NCBI GenBank assembly: GCA_020852815.1
Contig: JADZAN010000028.1
Location: 62,001-126,000 of the forward strand
From: Gemmatimonadaceae bacterium
GTDB taxonomy: Bacteria > Gemmatimonadota > Gemmatimonadetes > Gemmatimonadales > Gemmatimonadaceae
Direction of reading: 5' to 3'
Length of the DNA stretch: 64,000 nucleotides
Of this stretch, positions 1-8,939 are shown piece by piece. A program made the position numbers and the translations under genes. Positions within the stretch are counted from its first letter, which is position 1; every line of letters starts with the position of its first letter. The notes beneath the pieces are model-generated. The model worked only from the letters and a program-made list of their open reading frames with translations, was not told the DNA's origin and did no database searches.

Positions 1-631
1 CTTGCGGTCGATTCAACGTTCTTAGCTTGGTCGTGTCGCTCAGCAGGCTGGCGACGTCAACCGCCGAGCTGTCCTCGGTGCGACGAGCCGCGTCGTGGCG
101 CTGGGCGACGTCGCGCGAGACGGCGGGACGCTCATCGCCTTGCTCGACGATGGCCGACGCGAGCCCGCGTCCGGTCCACTCGCAGGGGGCGAGAACCGGC
201 AGCTCGGTCGAGAGATGCACTTGGCTCTTAGTCCGCGGCGTGCCGTCGATGGAGATGCGAAAGCGCAGACCCGGCAGTTTGGAGTGCAGGAGCCGCGCGA
301 CCGCGTCGGCGAAGGCCCCGGCGCCACTTGCGAAGTGGGCCTCGAAGTGTCCGCCATCGCGCGAGATAATGCCATCCTTCGCGTCGGCGGCGGGATCGTC
401 GTGATCCTTCAGCGGATCGTTCGAGTCGGCGGCAGGGTAGCTCTCCGAGCTTGGAGCCAACATCCAGCCGCAGCCAGCTTTTCGCGCCAACCCCGGCAGC
501 GCGATGCGCAGGGTCTCTCCTAGCAGCGCGTTTGCGCCAACCATCGCCCGCAGGCGCGGCACGGCGAAGAGCCACGTCTGTACACGCGAGAACTCGATGT
601 GGACGCGCTTAACCTTGGTGACGACGGTCAT
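1..631 (-). CDS. Cas10/Cmr2-like palm protein, N-terminal part (cut by window edge)
   Basis: An open frame of 210 codons starts at the ATG at 629-631 and runs off the left edge. It lies 37 bases after the cas8 stop in the same direction, so it is probably the third gene of the CRISPR operon. It does not look like Csb1 or Csb2, the proteins expected here. Residues 8-43 carry a strand followed by Q18, LF at 21-22, LR at 27-28 and GANALL at 32-37. That pattern recalls the start of the palm (cyclase-like) domain in Cas10/Cmr2 proteins. Near residue 150, a Cys followed by W-T-G recalls a degenerate version of the zinc-binding turn in such proteins. No HD motif is visible. The call is pattern recognition on a fragment. 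An uncharacterised Cas8 partner or RAMP protein is the alternative. The reading frame itself is well supported by its length and codon use. Confidence 0.5.
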   Translation of the reverse strand, partial: MTVVTKVKRVHIEFSRVQTWLFAVPRLRAMVGANALLGETLRIALPGLARKAGCGWMLAPSSESYPAADSNDPLKDHDDPAADAKDGIISRDGGHFEAHFASGAGAFADAVARLLHSKLPGLRFRISIDGTPRTKSQVHLSTELPVLAPCEWTGRGLASAIVEQGDERPAVSRDVAQRHDAARRTEDSSAVDVASLLSDTTKLRTLNRPQ

Positions 632-668
632 GTTGTCTTCTTCTTCATCGTAAAGACCACGAAATGAG

Positions 669-1667
669 TCATCCTCGAGTCTCCTCTCGCGCGAACGTCG
701 TGACCTTGTTCTTGCCGGACAGATCGAGATCAAACGCGAACCTACGCATCGGCAGCGGCAGATCGGCACCGGCGAGCGCAGCGCGCGCCAGCATCGGCGG
801 CAACGGATGCCCCCAGACGGCGTAGCGAACCTTGCGAGTCTCGTATTCGTCGGGCCGAGCGTGCTCGAGGCCAATCGCCGCGAGGATCTCCACCACTGGC
901 GAGGCGGCGATGGCGTCCTTTTGCGTGTTCGGTGAGTAGCCCGCGTCGATTGCCGTCCACGCACCGCGCGGATCGAAGTTGAAGCTGCCACCCATCGGTG
1001 TTACCACGTCGAAGGGCGCCCTCAGGAGGACCTCGCGTTGCTCCATCCAGAGTTGAGCCAGGCCTCGGTGCTTAAGCTCGCCGATCGATTGATGCTTCTT
1101 CGGTTTCGCGCGCACGCCCTGAAGCATCTGGGTCGCGATGCGGTAGGCCGACCGGTTTCCGGAATAGAGCTTGAAGTCATCACGCGAAAGCCACGGTGAG
1201 AAGGGACTCTTTCGAGACTCAGCCCAGTGGCTTACGACTAACCGACGACCTTCGTCCGCGAGCTGGACTGGAAGCGCGTTTCGATCGCCTTCGCCCGCGG
1301 GAAATACTGGCGTCGTGATGCGACGCTGCACCTCGCTAGAATCGTCGTCGAACTCACCACCGTCTTCACGTTCTATGGGCGTGGCGTCTTCCTCTCCGTT
1401 GTCGTCACCATCGGCTGCACCGCCTTCAACGTAGCCAATGGGTGTCAATTCGCTGATCTTCGCCTTCGCCAAGAACTCCAGGACGACCTCGAACGGGTTC
1501 TTGCCACCGTCAGCGCGAAGAACGAACGTCGCTTGCGCGTCGCTCCAGTCGAAGTGCGCCTCTACGCCGCCGAGCAGTACCTCTGCCGCCTCGAGGAAGC
1601 CCATGCAGGCGAGCACCTGGCCAGGGTTCCTGAGATCGACGAGGATGGATGCACTCATATGTGTCAT
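669..1667 (-). CDS. cas8: Type I-G (I-U) CRISPR effector protein Cas8, GSU0052 type
   Basis: A 332-residue protein expected to be the large subunit of a type I-G Cascade complex, helping target recognition and Cas3 recruitment. The N-terminus (near residues 8-24) has the LRNPGQVLACMGFLEAA signature of this Cas8 group. A mid-protein segment reads KLYSGNRSAYRIATQML, also typical. The acidic stretch around residues 70-120 is a variable insertion. The ATG at 1665-1667 overlaps the cas3 TGA by one base (TGATG), with AAGGAG a few bases upstream, so translational coupling to cas3 is likely. A longer in-frame extension upstream would run inside cas3 and lacks a comparable ribosome binding site. The small size separates it from the larger Csx17-type Cas8 used by other I-G systems. 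Cas3 followed by this Cas8 matches the Geobacter GSU0051-GSU0052 order. Confidence 0.85.
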   Translation of the reverse strand: MTHMSASILVDLRNPGQVLACMGFLEAAEVLLGGVEAHFDWSDAQATFVLRADGGKNPFEVVLEFLAKAKISELTPIGYVEGGAADGDDNGEEDATPIEREDGGEFDDDSSEVQRRITTPVFPAGEGDRNALPVQLADEGRRLVVSHWAESRKSPFSPWLSRDDFKLYSGNRSAYRIATQMLQGVRAKPKKHQSIGELKHRGLAQLWMEQREVLLRAPFDVVTPMGGSFNFDPRGAWTAIDAGYSPNTQKDAIAASPVVEILAAIGLEHARPDEYETRKVRYAVWGHPLPPMLARAALAGADLPLPMRRFAFDLDLSGKNKVTTFAREETRG

Positions 1668-4600
1668 CACGGCTGCTCCTTCTGCGCGATCGCGGCCTGC
1701 TGGTTGCGGCGCGACGCAGTCTGGTCTGCCGAGCGGAGAATCGCCTCCCACCATGCGAGCCCCCACGGCCCCCACAGTCTCGAGAGCCTTGCAGATCGAA
1801 GCGCGATCGCGCGCGCGCGCTCACTGACAATCGACGGCGGCGCATCGTCGCAGCCGCTGGTCTCGATCACTGGCCTGGCGAAACCGTGATGCGCCGCGAC
1901 GAGATGTAGAACGGAATCCTGGTCGTCTGTGCCAAGCGCCTTGAAGTCGCCATGGGCTTCAACGCAGGGCAGCGAGCCAAGCTCGTGTCGATAGCCGTCG
2001 AGGAGGTGGAAGTCGATCGGCCCTTTCGTCTTTGCGTAGGGGCGACCTTCGATCGGGGCCTTGAACGCGCGCTGCCAGCGGCCGGCCTGTTTTCCTTCGT
2101 CGTGAAGACGAGCGGACAGCACGAGCACATACGTGCGCGCCGCCCCGATGCCCAGTCGAGCCGCGATCTGTCGTGCGCACTCTACGGCGAGCGCTTGGTG
2201 CTCGCCGAGCTTCTGCGGATGATTCGCTTCTGCACGCTCTTCTTCCGTTGCCGCATCGCCCGCCCACCCATCGATCGCGAGAGCCGCAGACGGCTCACCG
2301 TCCACCATCTTCGTAACGAACACATAGCGGCGCACCCATCCTGCTCCTGGCGTCGTGCGCCACGCCGACTCGTCCTCTTCATTGGCGCCCAATTCACGAA
2401 TGCGAAACCCCGTCACCGGCACATCCGCGACGTCAGGGCGAGCGAGCCAGGTTGAGGAACAGTCGTCCGAGGCTGCTGCGATCGCGTTGCTATCGAGATC
2501 CAGGAGACCGTGGGTGAGTCCACCTAATTCCGCGTCGACCACTAGCGTCAACGATGTCAGAGATACATCGAACTGCTTGGCGGCTTCGTTCTTGAGCGCC
2601 TTGAGTTCATCGAGTTCCTTGCGCGTCCATCGCTGTTTGACCTCACCACGAGTTGAAAGTCCGACAGCAGCAATTCGCTCACCAGTCGCCAGTCCGTTGG
2701 CTTCAAGGAGCTTACCGGCGCGCTTCGACAGCCATTCACGCACGACGAACGCATCGGCCTCGAGTTGCTCGCTCGTGTGCGGAGGTGCAGCGTCGAAGAA
2801 GCGCTTCGCCGCCTTGGGGTCGAGGGGGCCGTCAGCTTGAACGGGCAGATGGCGTCGCCAGACCACAGTCGTCTGCGGCGGATCGTTAGGGCGAAAGCCT
2901 CGCAGCCACGGGTCAACGTCGGGCCTTCCGGGGTGCTCGTCGAGCGAAGTCATCGACCATGCATCGACCAGGGCGCGCGTCAGCTCGGGCCGAAGCGGCT
3001 CGGCGGACTTTGCGGCGGATAGAGCATCCGTTAGATCTGGGCGGTCACGCAGCTTCAGGAGAGCTTCGGGGCTCAAGCAGCCGCCGCCCTCCGCCACGGT
3101 GTCGAGCAGCTTTCGGAGGGCGCGGTGCCTTGCGACCTCCGCGTTGTGGCTGGCCACCGCTTTCGCGTCGGCGTCTTTGAACGCCGTGATGCTTCTTTGA
3201 GACACCGAGATCGACTGCTTCAACTCCTTAACAGCCTGCTTGCGCTTCTCTTCTGTAGCTTTGGCGTCGGTGGATGCCTTCTGGCCTTTCGGGATAGAGG
3301 CCTTCGCGCCCTGCAGGGCATGCAGGTCCTTGGTCAGCTCATCGACGCGCACTTTCGCCGCGTCGGATGCTTCGCTCTTCTTGAGGGCTGTCGTCATCCT
3401 GTCTGAGGGCGCCGGCTCACGGTCAACCACGACAACAACCTTCGCATCTCCATCACCGCGCCGATTCACGCGACCGAGCCGCTGGATCATCCGCTCCCAG
3501 GCGACGAGGTCACAGACCATGTGGTCGGCGTCCATGTCCACACCTACCTCACCTGCGCTCGTGGCAACGAGGAACGTTGGACCCTGCGGCTCGGCGCGAG
3601 TGCCGTCTTCCCGCTCCACGAAGCCATGGTCGACGAGCCACTTGGCCACCATCGTGCGCTCCAGCACTCGACGAGCGCCGACGAAGAGCTCGAAAATCGG
3701 CGGCGGCGCGCCCGTAGACGCCTTGAGCTTTCGCAGCGCGGAAGCGACCGCTAATGCGTCCTTGCGACTGTCGCAGAACACGAGGCATCGGACCCTTGCC
3801 GATCCTTGCTCCGTCAGCTGCCATGCGTGTCTGGCGAGTTCTTCGACGAGTGTGGGACCCTTGACTCTCGACGGTGCCTCGTCGGCCTCGTCAGCACTCA
3901 CACCCTCGTCCGTTCCAGCACTGGTCTTCGTCGCCGGTGCCAGATCGACAATGCGCAGCGTCTTCTTCGCGGCGAGGCGTTTCGCCACGATCGGGTGGAG
4001 TCGATCGGCCCCGGAGAGCGTCAGCGTCGCTGCATCGAGTTGGCGCCCCGTCGCCGATAGCGAGAGTACCTGGAAGGGAGGAACCAGTGCACGTAGCGAA
4101 GTGTCCTGCGGTCCGAACGCGTCTGCTCCACGCTCAACTTGTCTGAGAAGATCCTCGAAAGCAGGCACCAAGTGAGCCTCGTCGAGAACGACGAGCGCGT
4201 CTGCGCCGAGAAGTCCCGCATGGTAGGGACGCATCTTCGAGGAGACATAGCCCGAGAACAGGAGCCGCGAGCCTACCATGTCCACGGTGCCGACGATGAT
4301 GGCGGGCGACGATGGGTCCTCGAGCCACGCGCGATTGTCGACATGTTGGCCACGCAGCGTTGATATAGGCAGTCCGCGATCGTCGAGACCGAGGGCCTCG
4401 GCGACCTCTGGCTCTTTCGCCACCCACGCGCGCAGTGTCTCGGCGACCGCAGTCGCTTGATCAACCACGGCGCGACGATCGACGACGTAGACGAGTCGTC
4501 TGGGCAGCGACGCTCCGAGCGCTCGCGCGACCAACCACACGGCCATCACCGCGGTCTTTCCGAGACCAGTGGGGATATCGAGCGACGATACGGCTTCGCC

Positions 4601-4711
4601 TTCACGAAATCGGCGAAGCAACTCGATCTGCCAGGGAAAAGGCGCCTGCGACCCTGCGAGACCTAGGGCGCACCGGAGCCACTCCAGCGCTTGTTTGTCG
4701 CCAGTCTTCAT
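1667..4711 (-). CDS. cas3: CRISPR-associated helicase/nuclease Cas3, type I-G, HD domain at C-terminus
   Basis: A 1014-residue superfamily 2 helicase fused to an HD nuclease, which unwinds and degrades target DNA once the effector complex is bound. Walker A (IPTGLGKT) lies near residues 46-53 and the DEAH box near 177-180. Motif VI reads QRLGRVNRRG in the middle of the protein. The region following the helicase core is long, charged and Lys/Ala rich. The HD domain is C-terminal, with SARLHDEGK and a later AAHHG, the arrangement found in GSU0051-type Cas3 rather than the usual N-terminal HD. The start at 4709-4711 has GGAGGTGAG directly before it. An upstream in-frame ATG at 4747 would put this site inside the gene and add 12 unlike residues. 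It is the first gene of the operon visible here. No cas1, cas2 or cas4 is in the window. Confidence 0.92.
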   Translation of the reverse strand: MKTGDKQALEWLRCALGLAGSQAPFPWQIELLRRFREGEAVSSLDIPTGLGKTAVMAVWLVARALGASLPRRLVYVVDRRAVVDQATAVAETLRAWVAKEPEVAEALGLDDRGLPISTLRGQHVDNRAWLEDPSSPAIIVGTVDMVGSRLLFSGYVSSKMRPYHAGLLGADALVVLDEAHLVPAFEDLLRQVERGADAFGPQDTSLRALVPPFQVLSLSATGRQLDAATLTLSGADRLHPIVAKRLAAKKTLRIVDLAPATKTSAGTDEGVSADEADEAPSRVKGPTLVEELARHAWQLTEQGSARVRCLVFCDSRKDALAVASALRKLKASTGAPPPIFELFVGARRVLERTMVAKWLVDHGFVEREDGTRAEPQGPTFLVATSAGEVGVDMDADHMVCDLVAWERMIQRLGRVNRRGDGDAKVVVVVDREPAPSDRMTTALKKSEASDAAKVRVDELTKDLHALQGAKASIPKGQKASTDAKATEEKRKQAVKELKQSISVSQRSITAFKDADAKAVASHNAEVARHRALRKLLDTVAEGGGCLSPEALLKLRDRPDLTDALSAAKSAEPLRPELTRALVDAWSMTSLDEHPGRPDVDPWLRGFRPNDPPQTTVVWRRHLPVQADGPLDPKAAKRFFDAAPPHTSEQLEADAFVVREWLSKRAGKLLEANGLATGERIAAVGLSTRGEVKQRWTRKELDELKALKNEAAKQFDVSLTSLTLVVDAELGGLTHGLLDLDSNAIAAASDDCSSTWLARPDVADVPVTGFRIRELGANEEDESAWRTTPGAGWVRRYVFVTKMVDGEPSAALAIDGWAGDAATEEERAEANHPQKLGEHQALAVECARQIAARLGIGAARTYVLVLSARLHDEGKQAGRWQRAFKAPIEGRPYAKTKGPIDFHLLDGYRHELGSLPCVEAHGDFKALGTDDQDSVLHLVAAHHGFARPVIETSGCDDAPPSIVSERARAIALRSARLSRLWGPWGLAWWEAILRSADQTASRRNQQAAIAQKEQP

Positions 4712-5457
4712 CTCACCTCCGTATTGCCGAGCTACAGCCATGGCCAAGGCGATCGCAAAGAGTGGCCGTGTACGAAGCCCAAGCTCGGATTACGGCAAGG
4801 TCCTCGCGGGAGCCCTTGCCGATCACTCTCCCGTCACTCGTTGCGGGAGCGCGTCTCCCCATGGATTCCACCGTACAACCACGGTCTGACAGCGACAGCA
4901 CCGACGCGCCTCCACGTCCACGGACGATCGGCCTCAGGGCGTTCGCGGGGCACTGCACGCGAGACGACGGTCCGCAGCTACGATCCCGCATCCGTCGGCG
5001 CGACGGTCGAAGCGGCATCGGGATCAGCGCGATGACCTCCGCCACCCCTATCCGCCCACGCATCGCGCTCGCCCCATCCCCGGGGCCACATCGCCAGCGA
5101 CGCGCCCGCCCCGCACCAGACTGCCGGGAACGCACCAACGCCCGCACGACGGCCGAAGCGCCGGGCGGGTCGAAGTCCTTCAGATGGAATGCTGGCGACG
5201 CAGCACCCTCCGGCTGCGCCTTCCCCCACCAATCCCTATGGTCCGGCTCTCGTCGCATCCCCTCCACCATCCCTCCTCCCCGTTCCGGTCCCGCGAGCGC
5301 GTCACGCGCCGCATGGTGGCTCAGTCGAGTAGCACGACCGCGATCCAGGCGTCGAGCCCGCGATCAGCTCCGGTCATCCGCTAACTATTCGCGAAATTGC
5401 CGCGGCCGCCACAGTACACCGAAAATCCAACGCGCGCCACCCCACCCCCCATCCGCC
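4712..5457. other. 746-bp stretch without a convincing gene, upstream of cas3
   Basis: Open frames cross this stretch on both strands, but their translations are rich in Arg, Pro and Ser and lack any recognisable domain or good start. I looked for direct repeats with regular spacing and found none, so there is no CRISPR array or leader that can be called. The cas3 promoter must lie at its left end or further right, but no clear -35/-10 pair is visible. Near 5325-5385 the minus strand gives short protein-like fragments in different frames, such as GLDAWIAVVLLD just before a stop. This could be a decayed gene. Confidence 0.5.
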
Positions 5458-5856
5458 TCAACTCCCCAACACTCGCATCCCCACCGAACGCGCTGCCGTC
5501 CCCAGCGCCTTGTCATGCGTCGCCATCACGAGATCGGCGTCGCGCGCATCTCGCCAGAGCAGTGCTGTCGAGAGGTGAATCGCATCCAACATTCCAAGGG
5601 GTGTGGCGAAGGCCTCCGACGCCCGCCGCAGCACGGACCGCGTGAGTTCGACGATCTCAACCCCCTCCAGAAGCCGGTACACGGCCTCACGTCTCGGCGC
5701 GACCTCCGATGTCTCGAGTGCGCCCGTGCGCGCCAACCGATTGAGCGTACGCAGGCACTCGACTTCGGTGAGCGCACTCGCCACGGCTCCGGTCAAACGC
5801 GTCCACTCCTTGATGCGGTCGCGCGCGTTGAGTACGAGACGTAGCACGACCGACAC
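5458..5856 (-). pseudogene. VapC-type PIN-domain toxin, N-terminus lost
   Basis: A 132-residue frame beginning with GTG matches most of a VapC PIN ribonuclease. It has SALTEVECLRTL (the conserved Glu), LGMLDAIHLSTALLW (the middle Asp) and DLVMATHDKAL (the late Asp). Intact relatives start with a strand like Y-L-D-S/T-S-V-V-L-R. Here the bases before the GTG translate as stop-L-E-V-S-V-V-L-R, so the Tyr position has become TAG and the first catalytic Asp position is Glu and lies outside the frame. The product would therefore lack strand 1 and one metal ligand, and is probably inactive. A 48-codon frame sits 15 bases upstream, where an antitoxin would be expected. A PIN fold is near certain; loss of function is inferred. 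Confidence 0.7.
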
Positions 5857-5870
5857 CTCGAGCTACGCTA

Positions 5871-6017
5871 TCAACGCTCGGACTGCCGCTCGACGAGCAG
5901 CACCTCGAGGCTATCTATCGGGCGCTTCAGTGGCGTCGGCAGGCGAAAGTCGTGCAACGCACGCGTGGCGCGTCGCACGACCAGGACTTCTACCCTCTTC
6001 GGCGGTGATTCCGTCAT
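5871..6017 (-). CDS. Small hypothetical protein upstream of the VapC-like gene
   Basis: A 48-residue frame from ATG at 6015-6017 to TGA at 5871, ending 14 bases before the GTG of the PIN-domain frame and in the same direction. The peptide is basic in its first half and ends in a Leu/Val/Glu-rich segment (SLEVLLVERQSER). Position and size fit a VapB-like antitoxin or its remnant. I do not recognise an AbrB, ribbon-helix-helix or Phd motif, and there is no clear ribosome binding site. The gene may be as decayed as its neighbour, or not be a gene at all. Confidence 0.3.
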   Translation of the reverse strand: MTESPPKRVEVLVVRRATRALHDFRLPTPLKRPIDSLEVLLVERQSER

Positions 6018-6036
6018 GACCACATAAGAGCCACCC

Positions 6037-6975
6037 CTACCCCCCACTCATCGCCGCACTCGCCGCCTTGTACGCCTCCGCATTCCAGAACGCCCGCCCG
6101 CACGCATCACCACCCTGCGCAATCGACTGCGCGTTGAACGTCATGCGCTGCGCGAACGCGTTGCCGTCCAACTGCACGGTGCGTCGCTCGCCACCCGACA
6201 GCTCCGACAACACGGTCACCCCCTTGGCCGCGTCGTAGCGCACGAAGACCACGGCCTCCGACCGCAGCTTGAGCATGAAGGCCGGCGTGAGCCCGCACGT
6301 CTTGGCACCATCGGCCGCGAGCGACTCGGCGCTGCGCGCAGAGGCGGGAGTTGGCGGCGTGGCGGCCTGCGACTGGATGGCCTTGAACTTGGCCGCGAGG
6401 GCCGCGGTGTCGGTGGTGGCGCCGGCGCCACCGGCAGCTGCAGCGCCCGACCCCTTGGCGGCATTGCGCCGAAAGGTGCGCTCGGTGATGGAGTCGGCCT
6501 GACAATCCATGATCTCACGACGATGCGCGATGACCTCGTCCTTGGTCCACTCGCGTTTCGTGCAGCCATAGTCGTCGGTGTACCCGGTGTCGGCGCTCTT
6601 CCCCTCCGGCGCGGGGGGGAGGAGCAGTTGCTGCGCGGCGAGCGAATCGCAGTCGTTGGAGGTGACCACGCCGCTCTGCGTCATGATGATGGTCGGAATG
6701 GCGGCGGTGCGCACCGACACGCGCCCGCTGGTGGGGTCGGTGGTGGAGATGGCGGGGCTGGAGAGGTTGGCCGGGCCCAGGTAGCCGGTCTTGATCCCTT
6801 CGAAGCAGGTGAGCCACTGGCCATCCTGCACCCGCAGCCGCCCGCGCACGGTGTACGTCTTCCCCTTGGCGGCCTTCTTGAGTTTGTCCATCAGTCCCTG
6901 CCCCTGCGCGGACTCGGCGAGAGTGACCAGCGCAACGGCGGACACCGCCAGGCGCAACGCGAACCAGCGTCTCAT
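6037..6975 (-). CDS. Secreted hypothetical protein
   Basis: A 312-residue protein with an N-terminal signal peptide (MRRWFALRL followed by a hydrophobic stretch and an AQG cleavage region), so it is exported. The start at 6973-6975 has GGAGG five bases upstream. An in-frame ATG 21 bases earlier lacks this. The mature part has a Lys-rich segment (MDKLKKAAKGK), several Cys residues, an Ala/Gly-rich linker near the middle and a C-terminal domain with two more Cys residues. No known family is recognised. It is monocistronic as far as can be seen, with the degenerate toxin locus downstream and a 200-bp gap upstream. Confidence 0.8.
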   Translation of the reverse strand: MRRWFALRLAVSAVALVTLAESAQGQGLMDKLKKAAKGKTYTVRGRLRVQDGQWLTCFEGIKTGYLGPANLSSPAISTTDPTSGRVSVRTAAIPTIIMTQSGVVTSNDCDSLAAQQLLLPPAPEGKSADTGYTDDYGCTKREWTKDEVIAHRREIMDCQADSITERTFRRNAAKGSGAAAAGGAGATTDTAALAAKFKAIQSQAATPPTPASARSAESLAADGAKTCGLTPAFMLKLRSEAVVFVRYDAAKGVTVLSELSGGERRTVQLDGNAFAQRMTFNAQSIAQGGDACGRAFWNAEAYKAASAAMSGG

Positions 6976-7176
6976 CCCAACCTCCGTGGAGTGCAAGACC
7001 AGTCAAAGGCCGGCAGTTGCGACTGCCGGACGACGCTCATCATGATGCACCGGCCGACGGGGGTTGACAACGCCCCGTGTCCCGCGGAGTCCCTCCTGAC
7101 CCAAACCGGGGCCCCGATACCTACCCCGGAGTGGCTGGACGGTAGCGTAGAGACCGGTTGAATGGGAGCGTAGACC

Positions 7177-8754
7177 CTACCGCCCCACCACCCCCCGCCG
7201 AATCGCCCTCCCCGGCAACGCCCCCCGCACCAGCTCACCAGCTCGAATCACCGGCACGCCGTTCACCACCACGTGCCGCATCCCCACGGAACGCTGGTTG
7301 GGCGCGGTGTACGTCGCCTTGTCGCTGACGGTGGCCAGATCGAACACCACCACGTCGGCGTCCTTCCCCACCTGCAAGCGCCCCTTTGCCTTCATCTGCG
7401 GCACGCTCTGCTCGAGGATCCTGGCGGGCGTGAGCGAGACGCGCCGGAGCCCCTCGCGCAGCTCGACCTTCTTGCGCTCGCGCACGTAGTCGCGCAGGAA
7501 GCGCGAGAAGGTCCCGGCGCTGCGCGGGTGCGCGAAGGCCTCGCTGGGGAGCGGCCACACATCGTCGGTGATGGTCTTGCCCTGCACGGTCCACGGCATG
7601 GCGTCGGACGCGATGGCGCCGCCGGGAAAGAGCACGGCCTGGTCGAGGTACGACTGGTCCTGCGGATTCTGCTCGGGACGCATGAAGTGGACGACGATGA
7701 ACGTTCCCGGCGCCTTCTCCTGCACCTCGGCCAAGGTGGAATCGTTGTACGGCTTGCCGTTCACCTCGATGTCACTCGCCCGGGCGCCGCCCATGCGCTC
7801 GCGCCAGTTGCCGCGGAAGATCTCCGCACCTACAACAGTGCTGCCGGCGGCGTAGGGATAGGCCTCGGTGGTCACCTTCACGCCGCGCGATTGCGCCCCG
7901 CGAATGAGCTCGGCTACCAACGGGATGTCGCGCGTGCTGGTGCTGTTGAGGTGACTGATGTGCATGTGCGCCCCGGTGCTCGCCGCCAGCGAGACCAGCT
8001 CCTCATACGCCTCGAACGACGACTGCGGCTCGATGACGCTCAGGTAGCGGATGTGCGTGAAGGTGGGGACGTCGTACTTCCTGGCCAGTTGCGCGAGCGC
8101 GAAGTACTCCTTGCGCCCGTAGCCGGGGGCGTAGCCGGCCAGCACGCCAATCCCGATGGCCCCCTCCTTGAGCCCCTGCTCCACACGCGCCATGATGCGC
8201 GCCGTTTCCTCGGGCGAGGCAATGGTGTACTGCCACCCCTTCTTGCGCTGCGCGTTCTGGAAGAACGAGATGTCGCCGTCGGGCTCCACGTGCTCCTTCT
8301 CGGCGATGCGCCCGAAGAGCCACGACGCCGAGAAGCCGTAGTTGATGGGGCGCCCCTCCTTGGCGACCTGCTCGTAGGCATGCGCCACGGGGAGCGTTCC
8401 CGCTTCGAGTTCGAGCGCGGTGGTCACGCCATCGAAGGCCTGCATGCGTGCCGCGGCCAGGTACTGCCCGTGCGCGTGCAGGTCGATGAAGCCCGGCGCG
8501 ACGACGAGCCCCCTGGCATCGAGCGTGTCCTTGCCGCGCAACGGCGTGGTGGAGATGGCGGCGATGGTTGCCCCGCGCACACCGACCCAGCGCGTGGCAT
8601 CGAGCCCGGTCTCGGGGTCGACGACGCGCCCGCCGGCGATGACGAGGTCGTACGTGGTCCCTTGGGCGGCGAGCGGCGAGGGGGGCGCCGAGGCGAAGGC
8701 CGACAAAAGAAGGGCCGCACAAGCGGCAAATGGGGCGGGAGCGACTGGGCGCAT
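7177..8754 (-). CDS. Secreted amidohydrolase, N-acyl-D-amino-acid deacylase (D-aminoacylase) family
   Basis: A 525-residue metal-dependent amidohydrolase with an N-terminal signal peptide ending near LAAQG. It starts with the small beta-sandwich strand YDLVIAGGRVVDPETG typical of the family. The metal-site motif is GFIDLHAHGQY, near residue 90, where simpler relatives have D-H-H/D-x-H. A THIRY segment and HISHLNS follow, the latter supplying further His ligands, and a late IASDAMPW supplies the catalytic Asp. The C-terminus ends with the usual KGRLQVGKDADVVVFD stretch. It probably removes acyl groups from N-acyl-D-amino acids or cleaves related amides in the periplasm; the substrate cannot be read from the sequence. 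It is divergent from the acyl-CoA synthetase gene, with 185 bases between them. Confidence 0.88.
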   Translation of the reverse strand: MRPVAPAPFAACAALLLSAFASAPPSPLAAQGTTYDLVIAGGRVVDPETGLDATRWVGVRGATIAAISTTPLRGKDTLDARGLVVAPGFIDLHAHGQYLAAARMQAFDGVTTALELEAGTLPVAHAYEQVAKEGRPINYGFSASWLFGRIAEKEHVEPDGDISFFQNAQRKKGWQYTIASPEETARIMARVEQGLKEGAIGIGVLAGYAPGYGRKEYFALAQLARKYDVPTFTHIRYLSVIEPQSSFEAYEELVSLAASTGAHMHISHLNSTSTRDIPLVAELIRGAQSRGVKVTTEAYPYAAGSTVVGAEIFRGNWRERMGGARASDIEVNGKPYNDSTLAEVQEKAPGTFIVVHFMRPEQNPQDQSYLDQAVLFPGGAIASDAMPWTVQGKTITDDVWPLPSEAFAHPRSAGTFSRFLRDYVRERKKVELREGLRRVSLTPARILEQSVPQMKAKGRLQVGKDADVVVFDLATVSDKATYTAPNQRSVGMRHVVVNGVPVIRAGELVRGALPGRAIRRGVVGR

Positions 8755-8939
8755 GGCGGGGGTACTGGAGGATGGGTGGCGCGGGAGAGAATGCCGCTGC
8801 CGCCAGCGCTCCGCCAGAGCACCGGGCGCCGCACCCGGGCGCGGCTGCCGTTAGGCGCCGGGATTCTCCCGCTGGCGCCTCACGGCACCACGGCGCATCG
8901 TGGAGCACGCCGTAGCATTCGCCCTGACCGCCCACTCCG

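Noticed and set aside
4435-5844. 469-codon plus-strand open frame
   Set aside because: It overlaps the 5' part of cas3 and the VapC-like gene on the other strand. The translation is Arg/Pro/Ser rich and has no domain; it is a GC-rich shadow frame.
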